Notes under the pieces: model-generated
Seen by the model: the letters and a program-made list of their open reading frames with translations, nothing else
Told to the model about the DNA's origin: nothing
Databases searched by the model: none
Position numbers and translations under genes: made by a program
Shown: positions 39,201 through 46,676 of the stretch, in pieces
How positions within the stretch are numbered: position 1 is the first letter of the stretch
Layout of the letters: every line of letters begins with the position of its first letter
Assembly (NCBI GenBank): GCA_965644315.1
Contig: CBFFRQ010000089.1
Location: forward strand, 310,001-374,000
DNA length: 64,000 nucleotides
From: Caecitellus pseudoparvulus
Lineage: Eukaryota > Bigyra: Bicosoecida
Direction of reading: 5' to 3'

Positions 39201-40313
39201 GTGGTACGGGAGCTGCTGGCGCTGACTGGGCATCGCGAGGTAGACGTGCACGCGGCGAGCAATGGTGATCCTGAGTTTGGCTTCCGGCTTGCCTGCCAGA
39301 ACGGGCATGTGGATGTTGTACGCGAGCTACTGGCTTTGACTGAGCATCGGGAAGTAGGGGTGCACGCTGGATGCAATGGGCAGATTGAGACTGGATTCTT
39401 GGCTGCATGCCACAATGGTCACCTGGATGTTGTTTGTGAGCTTCTTGCTCTGACAGGTGATCGGGAAGTGGATGTGCATGCTGGACCTCCGGAAATGTCT
39501 GATTTTGCGTTTCTTACAGCCTGCCAGAATGGGCATGTAGATGTGGTGCAAAGACTTCTTGCTCTGGGCGGTGATCGAGTTGTTGATGTGATGACAGGGC
39601 CAAAAGCCATGCCCGGCTTTGCCTTGCGTCTTGCTTGTGATGGTGGGCATGAGCACGTGGTACGTGAGTTGCTGGCTGTGGCTGAAGAGCGTTCGGTCGA
39701 TTTGCATGCTGGGCCTGAGAGCTTACTTATTGGTTGCTTTCAACATGCCTGTGAGAATGGACATGTGGGCGTGGTGCGGGAGCTGTTGGCTTTGACAGGG
39801 CACCGTGAGGTGGACGTGCATGCTGGGCCTGAGGGCACTTCAGAGGCAGGCTTCTTTGCAGCATGCAGGAATGGACATGTGGGCGTGGTGCGGGAGCTGT
39901 TGGCTTTGACAGGGCACCGTGAGGTGGACGTGCATGCTGGGCCTGAGGGCACTTCAGAGGTAGGCTTCTTGGCAGCATGCCAGATTGGGCACGTGGACGT
40001 GGTGCGGGAGCTGTTGGCTTTGACGGGTGCCCGTGAGGTGGACGTGCATGCTGGGTTCGATGGCAAGCCTGAGGCTGGCTTCTGGCTTGCGTGCTTGAAA
40101 GGGCACGTGGACGTGGTGCGGGAGCTGTTGGCTTTGACGGGCGACCGTGAGGTGGATGTGCATGTGGATGGGGACTATGCCTTCGTTGCTGCCTGTGAGA
40201 ACGAGCACTTGAATGTTGTGCGTGAGCTATTAAACCTGACTGGGTCTCGAAGGATTCCACCTGAAGCGCGGGAAGCTGCGAGAGAGTTCGCCGAACTTGA
40301 GGAGTTGATATGA
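36261..40313 (+). CDS. Ankyrin-repeat protein, 1,350 residues, ~20 repeats of 34-40 residues
   Basis: A single-exon frame from ATG 36261 to TGA 40313. Residues 1-590 match nothing I recognise: a mixed, moderately helical region with scattered Cys and Trp (LTRWWLKRK). From about residue 592 to the end run about 20 ankyrin-type units, most 38 residues long. Their core is GFRLACQNGHVDVVRELLALTGDREVDVHA, here divided as GFRLACQNGH / VDVVRELLALTG / DREVDVHA. Units seven to nine are degraded. Several units are nearly identical at DNA level, pointing to recent tandem duplication. The spacing is longer than the classical 33 residues because of an acidic/Gly loop (PEGGPEF). Base composition and codon use are less GC-biased than in all neighbours. 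A protein-binding scaffold is the expected role, partner unknown. Alternatives are a member of a lineage-specific expanded family or a transferred gene. Confidence 0.88.
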   Translation: MSSAGSQEPGAAVSCFAGFDSSACAWCWPQTQEAQSRSTRVFCPAQASREAIGGEGASARPSRTEEVPFEKLLACLEKVNCWPGSDMEHVDAIRGLAAIGEGSPPGAGKGPKIMSLGDLEGLLREAGGALLERAGALQEQVDRQEVSNALQYLSFRCFCAVEVLYRISAGEPLDACPTGEAVWDPIQKAWDSVDVEAQSLEGALADLTRWWLKRKRETAPQAAAVASPIHDPDANAAVKAALSSMRRQAECFREADEEDLGSGQAAKSLDKAAYAVTKMRQQLRCTRLVAARMLAPADSLDLAEEIAFFTSADRSVYSVSKDIMPEHLTEVLDVEEWAQDIASGSSNLQLSAGQVLATESLRVAQGFPRAVQALRGVGLVHSSTQFSPTDPLGQVSGVNIQVQCERGWPLGMFVRDEGWPSLELRLRQRLCVKLLGTCAVAAASGADLNGLSLESFVVVGMQACTLESLKDALDAGRCQVLIGSCVGVWTRAGHESAVSTIASMLEQILGPLEAGSSEKRWIQQQTARSGSGGAASEADSVNSISPFCYSAAYVNACKTFGLWCVKLWRADRTIRAAIDAERRTECQTQQTNAASFIQACREGDIVSARHLLCMGGSRAVDVHASDKGGPEAAFRAACSSGHLDVVVELLALTGERAVDVHAHSEYAFQLACSNGHLAVLRHLLALEGEREINVGADNHLAFRWACQNGHAEVVTELLRLTGHRAVDVHAVDGDGPEAGFRLACQNGHVDVVQELLALTGDREVNVHAESNGDPEYGFRAACERGHVDVVRELLALTGDREVNVHAEGWGASMCGFGISCASGSTGVVLKLLDLDGDSESGLHDALEGDSEAGSFVAAWASGHVGAVHEMLAIKGLQTVDLPEKSDGESWASFMAACINEQERVKRGVPAQKGNVGVGVKKGFSSVLPQSGFQAACRNGHVDVVRELLALTGDRAVDVHAGPEGGPEFGFRLACQNGHVAVVRELLALTGHREVDVHAASNGDPEFGFRLACQNGHVDVVRELLALTEHREVGVHAGCNGQIETGFLAACHNGHLDVVCELLALTGDREVDVHAGPPEMSDFAFLTACQNGHVDVVQRLLALGGDRVVDVMTGPKAMPGFALRLACDGGHEHVVRELLAVAEERSVDLHAGPESLLIGCFQHACENGHVGVVRELLALTGHREVDVHAGPEGTSEAGFFAACRNGHVGVVRELLALTGHREVDVHAGPEGTSEVGFLAACQIGHVDVVRELLALTGAREVDVHAGFDGKPEAGFWLACLKGHVDVVRELLALTGDREVDVHVDGDYAFVAACENEHLNVVRELLNLTGSRRIPPEAREAAREFAELEELI
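38035..40260 (+). repeat. Tandem ankyrin-coding repeat array
   Basis: Roughly 114-bp units repeat through the second half of the ankyrin gene. The segments 39756-39846 and 39870-39960 are identical over 91 bp, offset by exactly 114 bp (38 codons). Confidence 0.9.
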
Positions 40314-40901
40314 ACGCAACATTCGCACCTTGGCTGCATCCAGCCAGTCAAATCTTTTGCCCTCCTTCTCTCATTCGGAAGTCGTCTGGGTCTACAGCCC
40401 AGACTGCGGAGCCACGCCCGCTACCGGTGTACACACATGACTAAGTTCGGGGATTATCAAGACAGGATGTATGAAGAAGCAAAGTGCTGCCTTGTCTACG
40501 ACATTCTTCATGCGCCTTCATGCCTGTGCAACTGGCTGAACAGAAACCCGCCCACATAGCATTTGAGACCTTAAAGTCGGGCACAAACCCATAGGCGGGC
40601 TGCAGTTCTTGAGCGTGCTATGCTTGAGAATGCAGCCCAGCCATCGAAGCCCAAGCAAGGAAGTTGACTTTATGGCAGTGTTGCGACTCAAGCAGCCGCA
40701 CAATCCACGCTGCTCCCACTTTGGCGCCAGTATTCCAATTCAGACACACTCACCAGCATCCCATTGCTACCATAGCGCCCGCCACCCGTACCAATATTGA
40801 CTTCCGCCCCCTTTCACCACCCCATTAAACACAGTTCGGTATCTCGCACCAGAGCCAGTGGGTTCACATCGGCTTGTCCTACGCAGTGTGACCAGGATGT
40901 C
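40314..40901. other. Intergenic region, 588 bp
   Basis: Lies between two plus-strand genes. It still has the lower GC content of the ankyrin gene at its left end. It should contain the promoter of the TMEM135-like gene. No gene or motif was recognised. Confidence 0.35.
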
Positions 40902-42212
40902 ATGGAGGAGCTCGAAAGGCGTGTGATCCACGCCATCAAGCGATTTGCGGCGGTATATGGCGCCCACGCCTGCTTCGTGTGGGCGTGGCGCGTGTGGCGC
41001 ATGGTGCAGCTGGGCCGGTGCTCGCGGAAATTGGTGCCGCTGCTGGTTGGCATGGGGCGCGCAGCTCGACAGACTCTGCGCAGCCAGTCCACGCTGCGCG
41101 TCGCTGTGGCGTGTGCAAGTTGGGGTCCAGTGTATCGTCTGGTGTCTCACTGCGGCCAGGCTTCTTTCGCAGCAGAGGGCCGTGCCTGGCAGCCAAGTCT
41201 GGTCGCTGGCGTGGCTGGCGCAGCGGCTGGTGCTGTCGCGGCCAGTGCGCTGCCTCCTGGCTTGCGCAAGGTGCTGGCGCCCCACGCTGCAGTTCGAGGC
41301 CTGTCCGTCATAGCATCCGGTCAGGGGGCTCGTTTCTCCCCCCTGCAGCGGTCTGTGGCTCCAGTGGTGCTGTTTTGCGCCTCCAGCGCAGTGGTCATGT
41401 GGTGTTGGTTTTACGCTCCGCAGGCCTTGCCACGGAGCTACCGCCAGTGGATCACCGTCATGGCAGACATGGACAGCAGACTACTGCACGCTCTGCGGGA
41501 GCTGCGGGCTGGGCGCCTGCGGTACGGCACTCCCTCTGCGTTTTTGGCGGAGTACTGCACAGACCACGGTCTGCCCAGCTCGGCAGGTGATCCTGGGCTT
41601 CACAAGCCCCTTCCATGCAGCTCCGTCCACCCAGCCAGTGGGGACAGCTGCAGACACAATGTGCAGCGTCGGTGGCTGCGTGGTTTCACTGCTGCGCTGC
41701 TGCTGCACGCGCCGTTGTCTGGCATTGCAGCTGTTGCAGGGGCGGCGGTTGCAGCTGCTGCGTCGGCGAAACACGCGCCCCAGACAGGGCGGTGGGAGGT
41801 GGCCCTGCGGCATTTCAGGGCACACTTGGCCAGTGGCGTGTCCAACGCTGCCCGGCGCTCTGTGCGCTCTGGCGCCTTCCTTGCCACGTTCATCGCAACC
41901 ATCTGGGGGGCCATTTGCTGCACACGGAACGTTCTGCGGGATGACGTGCCGTGGGGGCCAGGGCTGGGGTGTTGCCTGGCAGGGCTGTCATGCCTCATTG
42001 AGCCCCACGGCCGCCGTGTGGAACTGGCGCTGTACGTGCTTCCGCGTGCACTGCAGAGTGTGTGGGAGTTATCTGGCGCGCCGTCGCCGCCAGCCGGCTT
42101 CGGCCGCGCTCTACTGACGCTCGCCAGTGCTTGCATGGCAGCAGGCTCCACCAGTGCGAGTGGCGGTGGGGGAACCCTGGAGGCGGGGCTGCTGCAGTGG
42201 TTGGCGCGTTGA
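40902..42212 (+). CDS. TMEM135-like multi-pass membrane protein
   Basis: Single exon, 436 residues. The frame opens upstream, but the first ATG is 40902 (MEELERRVIHAIKRF). Several hydrophobic segments are spread along the protein (SLVAGVAGAAAGAVAASALP, VAPVVLFCASSAVVMWCWFY, ALLLHAPLSGIAAVAGAA, AFLATFIATIWGAICC). The C-terminal stretch CCLAGLSCLIEPHGRRVELA followed by LYVLPRALQSVWE (about residues 356-390) resembles the signature of the TMEM135 family, found in animals and fungi and linked to peroxisomes and mitochondrial dynamics. A Cys-containing region in the middle (CTDHGLPSS, CSSVHPASGDSC) could match the family's Cys-rich section. The family assignment rests mainly on the C-terminal motif, so function and localisation are tentative. 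The gene converges with the P2X gene, 23 bp between stops. Confidence 0.6.
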   Translation: MEELERRVIHAIKRFAAVYGAHACFVWAWRVWRMVQLGRCSRKLVPLLVGMGRAARQTLRSQSTLRVAVACASWGPVYRLVSHCGQASFAAEGRAWQPSLVAGVAGAAAGAVAASALPPGLRKVLAPHAAVRGLSVIASGQGARFSPLQRSVAPVVLFCASSAVVMWCWFYAPQALPRSYRQWITVMADMDSRLLHALRELRAGRLRYGTPSAFLAEYCTDHGLPSSAGDPGLHKPLPCSSVHPASGDSCRHNVQRRWLRGFTAALLLHAPLSGIAAVAGAAVAAAASAKHAPQTGRWEVALRHFRAHLASGVSNAARRSVRSGAFLATFIATIWGAICCTRNVLRDDVPWGPGLGCCLAGLSCLIEPHGRRVELALYVLPRALQSVWELSGAPSPPAGFGRALLTLASACMAAGSTSASGGGGTLEAGLLQWLAR

Positions 42213-42235
42213 ACTCTGCATTGGGCAGGCACGAC

Positions 42236-43861
42236 TCAGGGTTTCCCGGCGCCCCACTCCACCGTGGAATCGCCGTCACCTCCCCCGTCATCCACCACGA
42301 CATCTCGCTCGTCCACCTGCCCGCCCATCTGCGCAAAGAAACCACCACCACCACCACCGCCACCGCCCCGTGGCGCCTTGGCTGTGCTGCCCCCCCCTCC
42401 GCCTGCCTGCGGGGGTGCTTTCTTCACTCTCCGAGCCTCAGGGTTGCTGCCTGCGGCCATGACCTCTCCGCCGTCACCAGCCTGCCCCACGCCCGCAAAG
42501 ATGGCTGGTTGCGGGTTGATGAGGTCTTCGGACCTGAATCTGTCCAGGCTGGACTTGGGCAAGTGCTCAATGTCCGAGAAATCCACGGACGTCACTTCCT
42601 GGTACTGCTTGTAGATGTGCTTCATGGGCAGGACGTTGAATGCGACAGCGTTCACGACGGCGGTGGCGACGGCGAGGAGGCCCAGGGAAGACACCAGCTG
42701 CACCAGCAGAGTGGAGAAGTCAAATTTCCCAATGGTGCCAGTCTGCTGCACCAGCAGACGCACACCGTGGCGGTCCAGCAGCGTGCGTGTGCGGTTGTCG
42801 TCGCCTGGCTCGGGGATGACTTGCTGCACTTTGAACTCGGTGTTGACGACTTCAGACACGGCATACGTGTACCGGATGTCCTCTGGGTCGTAGCTGAAGA
42901 AGTTGTCGTACTCGATGCTGACCAGCAGCACCACGCCCGCGTACCGCTTGGTTTCGTTGTACAGGGAATTGGCGGGGTCGGCCGATGCGAAGTCACTCAG
43001 GTTGGTGCCAGCTGCGCGGAGCAGGGAGGCGATGGTGATGATGTCCGTCCTGCCGGGGTCGCCCAGGGAGATGAAGGGGGGGCACTCGAAGCCCCAGTCG
43101 TTGTACGGCGCGCAGGGGTCCAGCCCCGCCTCGTTGCCGACCCGCCCCTTGCCGCCCGTGAGGGCGCCGTGCATGGAGGTGGCCGACGCAGACAGCTGCA
43201 GCGTGGGCACGTTCATGGTGTGGTCGATGAACAGCGTGAAGAAGGTGGGGTCGCTGATGAAGTACGCAGTCTTGGGAGCGATGGGTGTGTAGCTGCAGTT
43301 GGCGAACTGCATGTCAGCACAGGAGGCGGGCCGCTGGGACACGGTGCGGGACACCCGTGTCGTGAGGAAGGTGGCGGTGGACTCCACAGGCGGGTACACC
43401 GCGTCGTACTGGTCCCAGAAAATGCAGGGGTGTTTGCCGGCGGGGCGGCCGCCAGCGCCGGGAAAGTACCCAGAATCCCCGCAGTAGGGCCGGTCTGCGC
43501 GGTAGAACTTGGCGTCTGGCGACTGCAGCTGCAGGCGCACGGTGCCCACGACGTCCCCGCGCTTCCGATAGCCCTTCTGGATGATGACATTGTACCTGGC
43601 AGTGCAAGGCGACAGGGGGAAGCTGCGCTGGGGCGAGTTTGGCGGCCGGCTGCACCGCAGACGCACACGACAATGTACACGAAGATCAAGAAGAGACTTG
43701 TGTAGTAGATGATGCCCAGGCGTCGGTCCCGAATGCGCACCTTGCGCACGACCTGTCAGGGGGGGCAAGTGCAGCGAGTGCTGGGAAAGTGCCAAATTCC
43801 GCAGTCGAGCCTGCGGTCCACACACCGAGTACGCAAAGATGTCGTCCAAGTCCCACGACAT
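42236..43861 (-). CDS. P2X-type ligand-gated cation channel
   Basis: P2X proteins are trimeric channels opened by extracellular ATP in animals; protist members often sit on the contractile vacuole. Three exons fit exactly: 43861-43826, 43752-43667 and 43595-42236, about 493 residues; introns are 73 and 71 bp (donors GTGTGT and GTGCGT). The rebuilt N terminus gives a short basic cytosolic segment (VVRKVRIRDRRLG), first span (IIYYTSLFLIFVYIVV), then the family hallmark YNVIIQKGYRKRGDVVGTV. The ectodomain has six Cys (PYC, HPC, ASC, ANC, DPC, FEC) against ten in vertebrates. HGVRLLVQQTGTIGKFDF precedes the second span (~335-366), as in all P2X. By hand alignment, the two ATP-binding Lys of the first strand are Gln (RLQLQ), the late Lys is replaced (LLDRHG), NFR is DIR, and the TM2 Asp is Asn. 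The C-terminal tail is Gly-rich. Family call is strong; ligand uncertain. Confidence 0.88.
   Translation of the reverse strand: MSWDLDDIFAYSVCGPQARLRNLALSQHSLHLPPLTGRAQGAHSGPTPGHHLLHKSLLDLRVHCRVRLRCSRPPNSPQRSFPLSPCTARYNVIIQKGYRKRGDVVGTVRLQLQSPDAKFYRADRPYCGDSGYFPGAGGRPAGKHPCIFWDQYDAVYPPVESTATFLTTRVSRTVSQRPASCADMQFANCSYTPIAPKTAYFISDPTFFTLFIDHTMNVPTLQLSASATSMHGALTGGKGRVGNEAGLDPCAPYNDWGFECPPFISLGDPGRTDIITIASLLRAAGTNLSDFASADPANSLYNETKRYAGVVLLVSIEYDNFFSYDPEDIRYTYAVSEVVNTEFKVQQVIPEPGDDNRTRTLLDRHGVRLLVQQTGTIGKFDFSTLLVQLVSSLGLLAVATAVVNAVAFNVLPMKHIYKQYQEVTSVDFSDIEHLPKSSLDRFRSEDLINPQPAIFAGVGQAGDGGEVMAAGSNPEARRVKKAPPQAGGGGGSTAKAPRGGGGGGGGGFFAQMGGQVDERDVVVDDGGGDGDSTVEWGAGKP
42338..42375. repeat. CCACCG-type triplet run coding for poly-Gly in the P2X tail
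   Basis: The plus strand shows consecutive ccacca and ccgcca triplets, read on the minus strand as a run of Gly codons. It lies in the cytosolic tail, where length variation would be tolerated. Confidence 0.8.
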
Positions 43862-44264
43862 GGTGTCTGAGCCGCGAAGTGCTTCCACAAATTCGCCTTA
43901 CTTCCTGGTGCTGGTCACCCGCGCCAGAGCTGTGCAGACTGGAGTGGCGGTCGGCGGGTGGCCTCGCACAGCCACGTGATGCAGTCGCTGAGGCCCAGCT
44001 GCGCTGCCTGGCCAGCGTGAAACCGTAGCAGCACACTGCATACGGAGCGGCCACTACAGCACCACACCCTGACCTGACAACCTGCAGGGAATGAATTGTA
44101 GAGACGGTGCAAAGGTGGCGCCGTGGCCTGCCGCGGTGAACTCCGGCCACGCTGAGCGGCACCCTGAGGCGCTGCTGCCCTTGGTCTATCCCGCGCCCCC
44201 ACTTCACGCTCAGCTTCGACTGCACTGCGCTCCATGCCTGACGGCAGGCTGGCGTTGCCGGCGC
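43862..44264. other. Intergenic region, 403 bp
   Basis: Upstream of the P2X start and downstream of the FAM136A-like stop, both minus strand. It should contain the P2X promoter. No motif or coding frame was recognised. Confidence 0.35.
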
Positions 44265-44798
44265 TCACAGGCGGGAGGTGGCCTCCACCACCGCCTGCTC
44301 GATCTTGGGCAGCATCTCATAGTCCCACTTGGTCTTGGCGTCCAGACCCTCCCGGCGCACGCAGGAGGAGAACTTGGCCCAGTCGATGTTGCTGTCCGAG
44401 GGGTTCTGCGGGTCAAAGCCGGCGGCCGAGCCACAGGTGCCCGCAGCGTTGATGATGACGGAAGCGGCGGCCTGCCCCACAGCGGCAGTGGCCTGCTGCA
44501 CCTGCATGTAGGCGGCGACGCCGGGCTGGTCAGACATGCACTTGGCGCGTTCCTCGGCGTCCATGGTGGAGTTGTTGGTGCACTTGACACCGGCACGGTA
44601 GAAGGCAGCCTGCGTGGGGCGCCGGGGCGGTGCGGGTGATACGCGCGCGGGGTGGACCACGCCGTGTGCGCTGGCCGCCCTCACCTCGCACTTGCGGATG
44701 TACTTGCGGTCAATCTCCTTCATGGAGTCAGCGACGTGCTCCATGAACTGCTGCTGCATGGCGGTGAACGCCTCCTGCACGTCTGACGGCATGTCCAT
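44265..44798 (-). CDS. Small helical protein, possibly FAM136A/DUF842-like
   Basis: Two exons, 44798-44685 and 44609-44265, about 152 residues. The 75-bp intron (GTGAGG donor, ACGCAG acceptor) has no stop and keeps the frame, so retention would only insert 25 residues. The start ATG begins MDMPSDVQEAF; no upstream ATG in frame gives a convincing extension. The spliced sequence YIRKCEAAFYRAGVKC lines up with the IRK..F....C segment of FAM136A, a mitochondrial protein of similar length (138 residues in human). Two further single Cys sites (RAKCMSD, SSCVRRE) fall where that family has CX3C pairs, but here each pair is reduced to one Cys. Helical, no membrane span. The assignment is tentative. 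Confidence 0.5.
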   Translation of the reverse strand: MDMPSDVQEAFTAMQQQFMEHVADSMKEIDRKYIRKCEVRAASAHGVVHPARVSPAPPRRPTQAAFYRAGVKCTNNSTMDAEERAKCMSDQPGVAAYMQVQQATAAVGQAAASVIINAAGTCGSAAGFDPQNPSDSNIDWAKFSSCVRREGLDAKTKWDYEMLPKIEQAVVEATSRL

Positions 44799-45002
44799 GA
44801 TGGTGCGGAATTTGGGGGGGGCAGGCAAAGAACAGTGGCACTGTGGCGCGATGGCGAGTTCAACAGGGAAGCAGGCTAGCATAGCGTGGGGGCGGTAAAG
44901 TGGGGTCGTCATGCGAAAAGTGGGAGGGACCGGAATGATGCGAGTGCGCCGCGTGGCGGCCCCTCGCTGCACGCGCAATCATGCATTGCACGCTCAGTCG
45001 CC

Positions 45003-46287
45003 TCAGGAGGACACGGCCTTAGCAAAGGAGACGGTGTTGGCTGCCCGGTCGAAAATAGTGCCGTAGGCGCGCAGGAAGGTGTCACCCAGGATCCAGATGG
45101 GGAACAGGCCCTCCCCTGCGTCAAACGCCATCATGCCCAGGATGCACTGGGTGGCTCCGCCGGCCTCCTGAGAGGGCAGGCGCACGACGTACTGCTGGGG
45201 CGTGAGGGGGAAGTCCACGCCCGCCATGGTGAAGGAGATGGTGGGCAGGGAGTCGACGTTGGAGCAGTCGGGAGCGACGTTGAGCTTGGCGATGATGGGG
45301 TCAAACACCTTGGGCGGGCCGGCGATGACAGAGGTGCCGGTGTCGATGACGCCGATGCAGTCCTTGCACGCGCCCGTGTCCTTGCCGTCCACATTCACAG
45401 CCTGCAGCGTGACGGCCCAGTACCCCAGCAGCGGCTGCAGGGCGTCAAAGGCGACGGAGGTGAAGGGGCCCGTCACCTTGCTCTCATCCACACCGCCGAA
45501 CACCAGCACACTCTCGGCATCACCGGGAGTGGAGGACAGGTACGTGAAGAACTGGTGCTTGGGCAGGACGCCTGCCGCCATGAGGTTGTCAAAGACGGGT
45601 GCGGGTCCGTTGGGGATGGGCATGGCGATGATCGGGTAGGCGAGGCCCAGGATGCCGTCGAAGGGCGCCTCTGCGAAGGAGCCGTTGCCGTTCACCACCG
45701 TCATCTCGCCAAACACCTGGTTGGGGATGGCGTACCCGGCCACGTGCGTCACGTCGCGCGCCAGCTTGCCGTACACGATGCCGGAGCCGTAGGGGATGAA
45801 CAGGGTGCGGTTGTCAGGGGTGTAGGTGGAGGAGGCGCTGTGGTTGTACTTGGCGTGGTTCGCGCAGGCAGGGGACGCCTTGTAATCCGTGCAGTTGGAG
45901 GAGGGCACCCACAGGTTGCTGCTGCCGGTGTCGTACACGACGGTGAAGTCTTGCGGCGGCGACCCCAGGCTCACCTTGCCGTAGTATTCGAAGTCCTGCG
46001 TGTTGTCCATGGGCAGCGTGTGGGGCTGGGGGTCGGACCCACGCAGACGAGCAGTGGTTTTCTGCTGCAGGAAGGCCAGGCGGCGCCCAGCGCTGGCTGT
46101 GTACTGCTCCACAGTCTGTGCAAGGCTTGCAGGGTGTTGTGCAGGTGCACTGCACTTGCCGTCGCCGCCCTCGCGCTGCACACACCATGACTTTGTGCTG
46201 CAGCTGCACGACTCCCTGGGCTTCTGCAGTGGCCATGGCGCCCAGGATGGCTGCAGCGGCCAGCGAGGTCGCGACAGCAAGCTTCAT
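45003..46287 (-). CDS. Pepsin-family aspartic protease (cathepsin D-like)
   Basis: An acid endopeptidase of the lysosome/vacuole or secreted. Two exons, 46287-46186 and 46115-45003, with a 70-bp intron (GTGTGT donor, GCACAG acceptor), giving about 404 residues, the usual length for cathepsin D precursors. The N terminus is a signal peptide (MKLAVATSLAAAAILGAMA). It is followed by a propeptide (QLQHKVMTVEQYTASAGRR) that is only intact after splicing. The mature enzyme starts near YYGKVSLGSPPQDFTVVYD, with the first catalytic motif DTGS at ~95 and the second DTGT (GVIDTGTSV) at ~293. Flap Tyr is in IPYGSGIVYG, and ILGDTFLRAYGTIFDRA is the conserved C-terminal strand. N-glycosylation sequons occur (NHS, NRT, NGS). 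No membrane anchor. It is divergent with the calcium pump gene. Confidence 0.95.
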
Positions 46288-46676
46288 GGTGGGGAAAGGC
46301 ACAAGGGCTGTGGTGCTGGGTAATGGGGCACTTGAGGCAAGGAAAAGGGGGGGGGCTTTAGGAAGGTAGGCACAGTACGCTCAGGAACATTGACCTGAAC
46401 ATGTGCTATGTTGGTGTGCATTTGTCACGCTACGCTGTTTGTCTGCGCAGCTGGGACTGCGGCGGCCTGCAGCACAGCAAGAAGCCACCAACCCATACAC
46501 TCCCCACCAGCCATGACAACGCTTGCCACACTAAAAAATCCGCAACACACACTGCCTGGCCATCTTCGCAGCTCGCCTGCTCAAGCCCTGCCTCGCCTGC
46601 ACTGGCTCGGCAGCTGGCGTGGTGGCCTGCGGAAATCGCTCGGGTGGTGCAGCCCGTTCGTGCAAGGACGCACGCC
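46288..46676. promoter_or_regulatory. Divergent upstream region of aspartic protease and calcium ATPase
   Basis: 389 bp between the two start codons, so both promoters should lie here. An AT-richer stretch near 46505-46555 (acaacgcttgccacactaaa) precedes the calcium pump start. No definite motif was identified. Confidence 0.35.

Noticed and set aside
38401-40260. Series of His/Pro-rich minus-strand frames with repeated sequence
   Set aside because: Antisense of the ankyrin repeats; their repetitiveness simply mirrors the repeat array.
42062-43705. 547-codon plus-strand frame overlapping the P2X gene
   Set aside because: Antisense to the P2X exons; no domain; starts without a plausible ATG context.
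44886-46190. 434-codon plus-strand frame
   Set aside because: Antisense to the aspartic protease.
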